Source: Metarhizobium sp964253915
GTDB taxonomy: Bacteria > Pseudomonadota > Alphaproteobacteria > Rhizobiales > Rhizobiaceae
Assembly (NCBI RefSeq): GCF_964253915.1
Contig: NZ_CAXUSG020000001.1
Location: 434,001-498,000, forward strand
DNA: 64,000 bases
Direction: 5' to 3'
The notes below the pieces were generated by a model, which saw nothing but the letters and a program-made list of their open reading frames with translations, was not told the DNA's origin and did not search any database. Positions 24,672-32,260 of the stretch are shown one piece after another (position 1 is the stretch's first letter; every line of letters begins with the position of its first letter). A program made the position numbers and the translations under genes.

Positions 24672-24686
24672 TTAACGCCTTGTTTA
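24672..24686 (+). promoter_or_regulatory. Possible CtrA-binding site upstream of podJ
   Basis: TTAA-CGCCTTG-TTTA matches the alphaproteobacterial CtrA consensus TTAA-N7-TTAA with one mismatch, in the AT-rich leader about 170 bases before podJ. podJ is cell-cycle controlled in relatives, which makes the site plausible; short motifs like this also occur by chance. Confidence 0.4.
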
Positions 24687-24856
24687 CCACGTTTATCGGA
24701 TTGTGCGCCGTAGTGGTGCGCCGTGCAATTTGTGAGTCTCGCGTCGACGGACGCCACTGATCGACCTCCCGAAGAGGCGCCATTAGGGCAGCTATCGGGG
24801 GCGTGACCAGATAAGGCCCGGAAAAACCGGGCGTAACCGTCGAAGCGAGCAGGAAT

Positions 24857-27800
24857 ATGAACGGATCGCGCAACCATCCCCGTCATGGCGACACATCGTC
24901 CCTCGATGCGCTGAGCCGCACGATCGAGGGCTTGGAAGCGCGGATCGAAGGGCTGATGGGTGCGCCGGCGCGTGCCGACAGCCGGCCACGCCCGCCCCAG
25001 GCCGACTACGGCCAACGCCCGGAACAACCCGCTGCCCGTTATCGTGAACCTGCCGCCGAACGCGATGTCCGGCCCGATCCGCTTGCCGAAATCCGCCAGC
25101 GTCAGCGCCTGCTCGATTCCAGCCGCGACCGTCCGCTACAGCAGGTCCGCGCCGAAACACGTCAGGACGTCCGCCCCTCCGAACACCGTCCGCAGGAACA
25201 GCGCCGCACCACGACGCGCGAAACCTACGCGCAGCCGGAACAGCGCCGCCAGCCATCGATGGCCGCGCAGCCGCAGGCCGCCGCTGCCGATCACCAGATG
25301 AAGGAAATCGCCCAGGCGCTCGTCAGCCTGCGCCAGGAGCTGAAGCGCGACATTTCCGAAGGGGTTTCGCGCGAGGTCGGCGCCCTGCGTTCCGAGATGC
25401 GCAATATCAAGGCCAGCGCCCAGGACCAGCATTTTGCCGCCGATGTCCGTGATGATCTCGCCCGCCTGGCCCAAAGCATCGACCAGCTGGGTGGCCAGGG
25501 GGCACCGCATCGCGAGATCGTCGGCCTGCAGACCGAATTTCAGGACCTGCGCGTCCTGCTGGATGGGCTGGCGCGGGAAGACTCCGTGCGCCGCATGGAA
25601 ACGCGCTGGCACGGCGTCGAAGACCGGCTGCAGGCGCTCGATCCGGTGCCGCTGCAGGAAGAACTGGTGTCGCTGGCCTACCGGCTCGACGATATCAAGT
25701 CGCATCTCGGCAATATGAGCCACGATCCGGCAATCCGTGTGCTCGAGGACAAGATGATTTCCATCGCTTCGGCGCTGGAGACGTTGGGCGACCGCATGCA
25801 GCCGAACGATCGTGCCATCGCCGAACAGTTCGCCGGGCTCGATCTGCGCCTGGATGAGATCAGCCGCGCCATCGTTGCCGGCAACCGGTCGGCCAATGCC
25901 TTCGATCCGTCGCTGGTGCAGCGCCTGGAAGGACGCCTCAACGCACTGGCGGAGCAGATCGACGATATCGGCCGCGCTGCCATCAACCGCCCCGATCCCG
26001 CCGCAGCCTTCGGCGCCCGCATCGAGGCATTGACGGCGCGCGTGGAAGAGTTCGCCAATGTCGAAGCCGCATCGCGCCTGGAGGAACGGCTCGACCAGCT
26101 TTCGATGCTGCTTGAGCGCTCCCAGAAGGCGCCGGCAGCATCCGAACTGACCGGCTATCTCTCCGACATCTCCCGCAAGATCGACGCGCTCGACCAGGGG
26201 TCGGTCAACGACGTGCTGGCCGAGCGGCTGGATTATCTCGCCCGCCGCATCGACGACATGGAATTCCATCCGCAGCCGGCTCCGGTTCCGTTGATGGATG
26301 ATGACGCCTTCCGGCGGATCGAAGGCCAGCTGCTCGACATCGCCACGCGCCTCGACGAGACGACGGCCGCTCCGGCCTCCGACAACCGTGCGCTGAAGGC
26401 GCTCGAAGACCAGATCGCGCATCTGTCGCTGTTGATCAGCGAGCCGCGCCAGGACAGCCTGTCGCCGGCAGTCGAAAGCCGCATGGCGGCGCTCGAAGAT
26501 TACATGGCGACGAGCGACGAATACATCATCGAGGCGGCCCGCCAGGCAGCCGAGGCAGTGGTCGAGGCCTATTCCCGCAACGGCATGACGAGCAGCGCGG
26601 CCGCACCCGCCGACATGTCGGCCCTGACGGCGCTGGCCCACGATCTTCGTAACCTCGAAGACCTGACCCGGCACTCGGAGAGCCGCACGCAGCAGACGTT
26701 CGAAGCGTTGCACGACACGCTCGTGCAGATCGCCGGCCGCCTGGAAACCATGGACGACCGTTTCCGCTCGCTGGAAGACCGCTCCTTCGAGCGTCGGCCG
26801 GAGCCGGTCATGCCGAAGGCGGCGCAGCCGGTTTTTGCAGAACCCGTTTATGAGGAAACTGCCCGCCCTTTTGGCGGTAAGTCCGGTCTCGACGATTTCG
26901 ACGGTCTCGACACCGGGCTCTCCGCCTATCCGCACCGCGATGTTCAGCCGAGCACCGACGGCCAATCCTCGCCGGTCATTCGCACGATGCCGCAGGAAGA
27001 GGTCGATGCCGACATCGTCCAGGCGATGGAAACCGTTACCATCGAAAAGGCGATGCCGAGCAAGGGCAGCCTGCTCGTCAGCCTCGGCAAGCGGCTTCTT
27101 GGCCGCAAGCCGGCGCCGGTCGTTGCCGAGCGTGCGACGATCGAACCGACGCCGCCCCTGGCGCCGGAGGACATCATCCCTGCCGACGATGCCAACGAAC
27201 TTCTGGAGCCCGGTTCCGGCGCGCCCGACGTCAAGAAGATCCTGGAGCGCGTCCGCGCCAGCCAGAACGGCCAGCGCGTCGCCGCCACCCCGGAGGTCGA
27301 CCGCGCCGATTACATCGCAGCTGCCCGCCGTGCCGCCCAGGCTGCGGCCCAGGAAGTCGACCAGGCCCAACAGCGGCTCAACGCCGGCAAGGGCGGCGCC
27401 GGCTTCAGCGCAAAATTTTCCCAGCACCGCCGCCCGATCCTGATGGCTGTCGGCGCGATCCTGCTGGCGCTGATGGCCGTTCCGCTCGTCAACACGCTGG
27501 TTCGCGGCGAGAAGGCTCCTGTCGCCGTCGAAACGACGACCAAGTCCACGCCGTCCGTTACCACCGGTGCCGATCCGGCGGCTGCAACCGCCGACAACAA
27601 ATCGAGCGCGTCGGCCACCCAGGCGACCGAGGCAAATCCCGGCAATTCCACGGCGACGGATACGCTTCCAACCGACACGAAGGCGATCCCTGCGGATACG
27701 GGTGCTGAAAATGCGCCGCTGAATGCCACCGCCAGCGCAACGAGCGAACTGCCGGTCGCCGGCGATAGCATCGAGGAACCGTCGACCGCTGCGACGGCCG

Positions 27801-28681
27801 GCGCCGAACCGGCCCAGGAAACCGCCATCGTCGTGCCTGATGCCATCACGCCGAAATCGCTGAGCGATGCGGCCGTGAACGGCGATCCGGCCGCGCTGTT
27901 CGAAATCGGCGCGCGCTACACGGAAGGCCGTGGTGTTGCCGTCGATCTAGCGGAGGCGGCGAAATGGTACCAGCGCGCCGCCGACAAGGGTTTTGCACCG
28001 GCGCAATACCGCATTGCCAATCTTTATGAGAAAGGCACCGGCGTCGAACGTGATCTCGCCAAGGCGAAATCCTATTACCAGCAGGCGGCCGACAAGGGCA
28101 ACGCCAGCGCCATGCACAACCTTGCCGTCCTGCTGGCGACCGGTGTCGAAGGCAAGCCGGATTTCGATGCGGCGGTGTCCTGGTTCGTCAAGGCTGCCGA
28201 TCTCGGCGTCGCCGACAGCCAGTTCAACCTGGCGATCCTCTATGCCCGCGGCAACGGCGTGAAGCAGGATCTCGAACAGTCCTACAAGTGGTTTGCCATC
28301 GCCGCCAAGGACGGCGACAAGGATGCGGCGCAGAAGCGGGACGAGGTGGCGAACGCCATGCGGCCGGAGCAGCTCGAAAATGCCCGTGCCCAGGTCGACC
28401 TCTGGAAACCGCAGCCGCTGAACGCCGATGCCAACTCCGTCAATATCCCGGACGAATGGGTCGGCAAGGGCGTGAAGACGGCCTCTGTCGACATGAAGAA
28501 GGCGGTGCGCAACATCCAGGCGATCCTCAACAACAACGGTTTCGACGCCGGCACGCCGGACGGCGAAATGGGCAAGAAGACCGTGAACGCCATCAAGGCC
28601 TTCCAGAAGTCCATCGGCCACGAGCCGGACGGCAAGATCACCGACGCGCTGGTCAAGGAGCTGCTTGCCCGCAACAAATGA
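24857..28681 (+). CDS. podJ: PodJ-type polar organizing protein
   Basis: Large bitopic polarity factor, 1274 residues. Residues ~1-850 are cytoplasmic and mostly coiled coil, with many heptad stretches such as KEIAQALVSLRQELKRDI. One membrane helix lies at ~858-880 (ILMAVGAILLALMAVPLV). The periplasmic part has a low-complexity Thr/Ala linker, then three to four Sel1-like repeats (~1010-1150, e.g. GRGVAVDLAEAAKWYQRAAD and GVERDLAKAKSYYQQAAD). It ends in a peptidoglycan-binding_1 domain (~1212-1272, VRNIQAILNNNGFDAGTPDG). This order is that of PodJ in Agrobacterium and Sinorhizobium, where it marks the old pole and controls polar growth and division. The start follows AGCAGGAAT. The whole minus strand of this gene is also open, a composition effect. 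Confidence 0.9.
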   Translation: MNGSRNHPRHGDTSSLDALSRTIEGLEARIEGLMGAPARADSRPRPPQADYGQRPEQPAARYREPAAERDVRPDPLAEIRQRQRLLDSSRDRPLQQVRAETRQDVRPSEHRPQEQRRTTTRETYAQPEQRRQPSMAAQPQAAAADHQMKEIAQALVSLRQELKRDISEGVSREVGALRSEMRNIKASAQDQHFAADVRDDLARLAQSIDQLGGQGAPHREIVGLQTEFQDLRVLLDGLAREDSVRRMETRWHGVEDRLQALDPVPLQEELVSLAYRLDDIKSHLGNMSHDPAIRVLEDKMISIASALETLGDRMQPNDRAIAEQFAGLDLRLDEISRAIVAGNRSANAFDPSLVQRLEGRLNALAEQIDDIGRAAINRPDPAAAFGARIEALTARVEEFANVEAASRLEERLDQLSMLLERSQKAPAASELTGYLSDISRKIDALDQGSVNDVLAERLDYLARRIDDMEFHPQPAPVPLMDDDAFRRIEGQLLDIATRLDETTAAPASDNRALKALEDQIAHLSLLISEPRQDSLSPAVESRMAALEDYMATSDEYIIEAARQAAEAVVEAYSRNGMTSSAAAPADMSALTALAHDLRNLEDLTRHSESRTQQTFEALHDTLVQIAGRLETMDDRFRSLEDRSFERRPEPVMPKAAQPVFAEPVYEETARPFGGKSGLDDFDGLDTGLSAYPHRDVQPSTDGQSSPVIRTMPQEEVDADIVQAMETVTIEKAMPSKGSLLVSLGKRLLGRKPAPVVAERATIEPTPPLAPEDIIPADDANELLEPGSGAPDVKKILERVRASQNGQRVAATPEVDRADYIAAARRAAQAAAQEVDQAQQRLNAGKGGAGFSAKFSQHRRPILMAVGAILLALMAVPLVNTLVRGEKAPVAVETTTKSTPSVTTGADPAAATADNKSSASATQATEANPGNSTATDTLPTDTKAIPADTGAENAPLNATASATSELPVAGDSIEEPSTAATAGAEPAQETAIVVPDAITPKSLSDAAVNGDPAALFEIGARYTEGRGVAVDLAEAAKWYQRAADKGFAPAQYRIANLYEKGTGVERDLAKAKSYYQQAADKGNASAMHNLAVLLATGVEGKPDFDAAVSWFVKAADLGVADSQFNLAILYARGNGVKQDLEQSYKWFAIAAKDGDKDAAQKRDEVANAMRPEQLENARAQVDLWKPQPLNADANSVNIPDEWVGKGVKTASVDMKKAVRNIQAILNNNGFDAGTPDGEMGKKTVNAIKAFQKSIGHEPDGKITDALVKELLARNK

Positions 28682-28856
28682 TGCCCTGTCATAAAATCGG
28701 AAAAAAGACGGCTTAGGACGTTTCCGAGAATTGACACCCCGGCCTCAGGGGCGCAAGACGATTTTGTGGCTCAATCAATGGCATGGCCATGATTTGGCAA
28801 TCATTTTGCGCCTTACTTCCAAGGGTCCGGGTTTCAGCCTTGCATACCCGCCAGAT

Positions 28857-28879
28857 AACCCGCCGGCTGCCGGCGGGTT
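28857..28879 (+). terminator. Hairpin between podJ and the TSUP gene
   Basis: AACCCGCCGG/CCGGCGGGTT with a three-base loop, followed after ten bases by TTTTT. It may terminate podJ transcripts or attenuate the next gene, whose GTG start is 24 bases downstream. Confidence 0.5.
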
Positions 28880-28903
28880 GATACCTGTTTTTGAGGTCCT
28901 GCC

Positions 28904-29830
28904 GTGTCGATCTATCTGCCGATCGCAGAATTGTCGGTCAACATCTTCGTTATCCTGGGCATGGGCGCAGCGGTGGGTTTTCTGTCCGGCATGTTCGGTG
29001 TCGGCGGCGGCTTCCTGATCACGCCGCTTCTGATCTTCTACAACATTCCCCCCGTCGTTGCCGTCGCCACCGGCGCAAACCAGGTCGTCGCCTCGTCCGT
29101 CTCCGGCGCGCTCAGCCATTTCCGGCGCGGCACGCTGGATATAAAGCTCGGTTCGGTGCTCCTGGTCGGCGGTCTGGTGGGCGCCACGGTCGGCATCTGG
29201 ATCTTCTCGCTGCTGCGCAGCCTTGGCCAGCTCGACCTGTTCATTTCACTGCTCTACGTCGTTTTCCTCGGCACGGTCGGCGGGCTGATGCTGCTCGAAA
29301 GCCTGAACGCCATGCGCCGCGCCCGCCGTAACGAGACGGTGACGCTGAAGAAGCCCGGCCAGCATAGTTGGGTGCACCGGCTGCCGCTGAAGATGCGCTT
29401 CAAGAAGTCGAAGATCTATCTGAGCGTCATCCCGATCATTGGCCTCGGCTTCGGCATCGGCATCCTCACCTCGGTCATGGGTGTCGGCGGCGGCTTCATC
29501 ATGGTGCCGGCGATGATCTATCTGCTGCGCATCCCCACCAACGTCGTCGTCGGCACATCGCTGTTCCAGATCATCTTCGTCACCGCCTATACGACGGTGG
29601 TGCAGGCAACCACCAACTATTCCGTCGATATCGTTCTCGCCTTCATCCTGATGGTGGCCGGCGTCATCGGCGCGCAATACGGCGTGCGTGTCGGCCAGAA
29701 ACTGCGCGGCGAACAGCTGCGCGCGCTGCTTGGCCTCTTGGTGCTTGCCGTCGGCTTGCGTCTGGCCGTGGCGCTTGTCGTCACGCCGAGCGACCTCTAT
29801 TCGATCGCGATCGGAGGCGCCGGAAACTGA
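28904..29830 (+). CDS. TSUP family (TauE/SafE) membrane transporter
   Basis: Inner-membrane protein of 308 residues with about eight helices in two repeats. Each repeat begins with the family glycine motif: VGFLSGMFGVGGGFLITPLL (~residue 24) and ILTSVMGVGGGFIMVPAMIY (~190). TSUP proteins carry sulfite, sulfonates or other small organosulfur anions, usually outward. The start is a GTG with TTGAGG upstream. Its stop overlaps the next start by one base (TGATG). The coupled TIGR02186 gene supports a fixed two-gene module in alphaproteobacteria. Substrate not determined. Confidence 0.92.
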   Translation: MSIYLPIAELSVNIFVILGMGAAVGFLSGMFGVGGGFLITPLLIFYNIPPVVAVATGANQVVASSVSGALSHFRRGTLDIKLGSVLLVGGLVGATVGIWIFSLLRSLGQLDLFISLLYVVFLGTVGGLMLLESLNAMRRARRNETVTLKKPGQHSWVHRLPLKMRFKKSKIYLSVIPIIGLGFGIGILTSVMGVGGGFIMVPAMIYLLRIPTNVVVGTSLFQIIFVTAYTTVVQATTNYSVDIVLAFILMVAGVIGAQYGVRVGQKLRGEQLRALLGLLVLAVGLRLAVALVVTPSDLYSIAIGGAGN

Positions 29831-30630
29831 TGATCCGCCTTCCAGCCATCGCCATCGCGACCCTGCTTTTCGCTTTCCCGTCGCTGGCGCAGATGCCGGT
29901 GCTCGGCGAAGCCGTCGACAGCAAGGAACGGCTGCAGATCGGCATGTCGACCAGCGAGATCGCCATCACTTCGGATTTCCACGGCGCCGACCTCACCATC
30001 TTCGGTACTGTCGATTATGCCGATGAATTGCTGATGGCCATCGGCCAGTACGACATCATCGTGGCGCTCGAGGGACCGAAGGACAATACCACTGTCCGCA
30101 AGAAGGAACGCCTGTTCGGTATATGGGTCAACCGCCGCGCCATGACCTTCGAGATGGTGCCGGAATCCTATTCGATTTCCAGTACGCGCGCGGTCGACAC
30201 GATTGCCGTGGAGCAGGAACTCAACGAGCGCGGCGTCGGCCTCAGCCATATTCCGTTGCGACCGATCGGCTTTGTCGGCAATGCTGCCAATCTCGGGGAG
30301 TTCCGCGATGCCTATCGCCGGCTGAAGCAGACCCACGGGCTCTACGAGCGCGATACGAGCGGCGTGCGTTTCGTCAGCCCGACGCTGTTTCGCGCCACGC
30401 TGAAGCTGCCGGCCAACATTCCGAACGGCGTCCACACCGTCCGCGCCTTCCTGTTCAAGAGCGGGGTTTTTGTCGGCGAGCAGCAATTGCCGCTGCGGGT
30501 GGTGAAAACCGGCATCGAGCAGGCGATCACCGATGCGGCGCGTGAAACGCCGTTCGCTTATGGCCTGTTTGCCGTGCTGATGGCGATCATCACCGGCTGG
30601 TCGGCAAGCATCCTGTTCCGCAAGGATTGA
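29830..30630 (+). CDS. TIGR02186 / Alph_Pro_TM exported membrane protein
   Basis: A 266-residue protein with an N-terminal signal (IRLPAIAIATLLFAFPSLAQ), a ~200-residue periplasmic part and a C-terminal membrane anchor (FAYGLFAVLMAIITGWSASI then arginine/lysine). Periplasmic motifs are IGMSTSEIAITSDFHGADLT, YDIIVALEGPKDNTTVRKKE and GIWVNRRAMTFEMVP, which match the alphaproteobacterial TIGR02186 family. Function unknown. It is translationally coupled to the TSUP transporter and may be its accessory subunit. Confidence 0.88.
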   Translation: MIRLPAIAIATLLFAFPSLAQMPVLGEAVDSKERLQIGMSTSEIAITSDFHGADLTIFGTVDYADELLMAIGQYDIIVALEGPKDNTTVRKKERLFGIWVNRRAMTFEMVPESYSISSTRAVDTIAVEQELNERGVGLSHIPLRPIGFVGNAANLGEFRDAYRRLKQTHGLYERDTSGVRFVSPTLFRATLKLPANIPNGVHTVRAFLFKSGVFVGEQQLPLRVVKTGIEQAITDAARETPFAYGLFAVLMAIITGWSASILFRKD

Positions 30631-30683
30631 TCGGGCGCCTTCTCCTGCCGCCATCCTCGATGTCGGTTACGGCCGCAGTTATC

Positions 30684-30718
30684 GAAAACACCCGCACCGG
30701 GATTGCCGATGCGGGTGC
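30684..30718 (-). terminator. Intrinsic terminator of the cupin gene
   Basis: Stem CACCCGCA/TGCGGGTG, followed on the minus strand by GTTTTCG, in the gap between convergent TIGR02186 and cupin genes. Confidence 0.6.
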
Positions 30719-30758
30719 TCATTCGTTGGGTTTTACGCGGGAAGACCGGCAATGCCGG

Positions 30759-31226
30759 TTATGCAGCCAGCGGCGGCCCGATCAGGTTGATGCCATGCGC
30801 GAAGCAGGCGGTGGCAAGCTGCAGCTTCTTCTCTTCGCTCGGCGCTTCATGCGGGGGCAGGCCGGCATTTTCCGCCGGGCGTGAAACCGAGCGGACCATG
30901 TCCTCGAAGCCGCCCCGCGTCACCGTCAGGTAGCGGGCGCCGTTGGGGGAGACGACCCGGTAGCGATGCGGTACGTCACGTGGGGCGCAGACCGCCTGGC
31001 CGGGACGCAGCGTCATCGTCTTGCCATCGACCTCGAACTGGATCTCGCCGTCGAGAACGTAGAAGATTTCATCTTCGCCGTAGTGAATATGCAGCGGCGG
31101 TGCATCGCCGAACGGCGTGTGGTGCACCAGCAGCGAAATGCGTTCGGAGTTTTCGGCCTTCGGCATGGCAACGGTGACACGCGAAGAGAGGAACCAGATT
31201 TCATCGGCATTGTGTCTGTCGGACAT
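30759..31226 (-). CDS. Cupin domain protein
   Basis: A 155-residue single-domain cupin. The metal-binding cupin motif 1 is PPLHIHYGEDEIFYVLDGEI (two His, one Glu) and motif 2 is PGQAVCAPRDVPHRYRV (His). This suggests a metal-dependent small-molecule enzyme such as a dioxygenase, isomerase or sensor; the substrate is not evident. The ATG has only a weak purine stretch (GGATGACATC) in front. It stands alone between a convergent operon and a 283-base gap with no readable gene upstream (31227-31509). Confidence 0.87.
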   Translation of the reverse strand: MSDRHNADEIWFLSSRVTVAMPKAENSERISLLVHHTPFGDAPPLHIHYGEDEIFYVLDGEIQFEVDGKTMTLRPGQAVCAPRDVPHRYRVVSPNGARYLTVTRGGFEDMVRSVSRPAENAGLPPHEAPSEEKKLQLATACFAHGINLIGPPLAA

Positions 31227-31509
31227 GATGTCATCCTTGTGGTCGGGTCGCCTGAAACGCTGGCGGTCACGTCCCTGGAACAGGTCGGTTCCGTGTGACC
31301 GTGGCGTCGAAGCCGTCTCCTCGTCGCCCTGTGAAGGTGTCGGCTCTTCGAACTTCGCCGGGCGAACGACAACCCTTGGATGCGCCCGGTATCACCATGA
31401 TCGCAACAAAACCGGCCTGATCCTGTCACCGAGGAGACCGGGAAAAAACTGCTCCGGCGTTATGGCGACGGGCTGGAATGGGCAAAAACCCGTTAAAAAT
31501 GGGGGGATG

Positions 31510-32235
31510 TCAGCCGAGCAGGTTGCCGAAGCGGACGGAATAGATCCGGTCGCGGCCCATCAGGTGGGCCACCAGCGCCGTCTTGTCGAACAGGCCGCGC
31601 ATCGCCTTGTGACGCAGATCGAGGCCACCGCTCATCAGTCCGAAAGCCGGCATCAGCAGACGGCTGCCGTCGGTGGCGAAGCAGGGGCGGCGGATGGCCT
31701 TTTCGCGCCGGCGCACGGTGGCGGCGGGATGCAGGTGGCCGGCGATTTCGCCTTTCTGAAGTCCCTGGCGCGGCTCGTGGCGGAAGACGAGGCTGCCGTA
31801 ATGCAGTTCGTCGGCGCAGGTGCCGGGAAGGTCCACCGTGCCGTCAGGATCGTGGTTGCCGTTGATCCAGATCCATTCGCGGCCGCAGGCCATGGTGGTG
31901 ATCAGGCCGCGGAATTCCTCCGGCATATGCGCGGAACCGATGCGATCGTGAAAATTGTCGCCGAGGGAAATCACGATTTTCGGGTCGTAGCGGGAAATGA
32001 CGGCGGAAAGCACCGTCAGCGTCGCCAGCGTGTCATAGGGCGGCAGCATCATGCCGCGGCGGGCGAAAGCGGCGCCTTTTTCAAGATGCAGGTCGGAAAC
32101 GACGACGATACCGCTATCCGGCAGATAGAGCGCACCAAGCGGATCGCAGACGGCGGCAACGCCGTTGACGGTGGTTTCCGCGCAGCTTTCGGCCGGCGTT
32201 GGAATCATGTCGCGCGCAAGCGCCAGACGGTTCAT
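31510..32235 (-). CDS. pdeM: Ligase-associated DNA damage response endonuclease PdeM
   Basis: Calcineurin-like metallophosphoesterase of 241 residues. The metal motifs are complete: VVSDLHLEKGAAF (D-x-H), VISLGDNFHD (GD), WINGNHDPD (GNHD) and EIAGHLHPAA (GHxH). In the ligase-associated repair cluster, PdeM accompanies an Lhr-type helicase, a DNA ligase and an exonuclease. The helicase is directly upstream here (25 bases), but ligase and exonuclease genes are not in this neighbourhood. The ATG at MNRLALARDM is used; a GTG one codon earlier and an internal ATG nine codons later are alternatives. Confidence 0.9.
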   Translation of the reverse strand: MNRLALARDMIPTPAESCAETTVNGVAAVCDPLGALYLPDSGIVVVSDLHLEKGAAFARRGMMLPPYDTLATLTVLSAVISRYDPKIVISLGDNFHDRIGSAHMPEEFRGLITTMACGREWIWINGNHDPDGTVDLPGTCADELHYGSLVFRHEPRQGLQKGEIAGHLHPAATVRRREKAIRRPCFATDGSRLLMPAFGLMSGGLDLRHKAMRGLFDKTALVAHLMGRDRIYSVRFGNLLG

Positions 32236-32260
32236 CACGGCGGTTCGGTTCCAGTCCTGT

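Noticed and set aside
25136..27427. 763-codon minus-strand open frame opposite podJ
   Set aside because: Composition shadow of a GC-rich coiled-coil gene; Arg/Leu/Val-rich with no motif.
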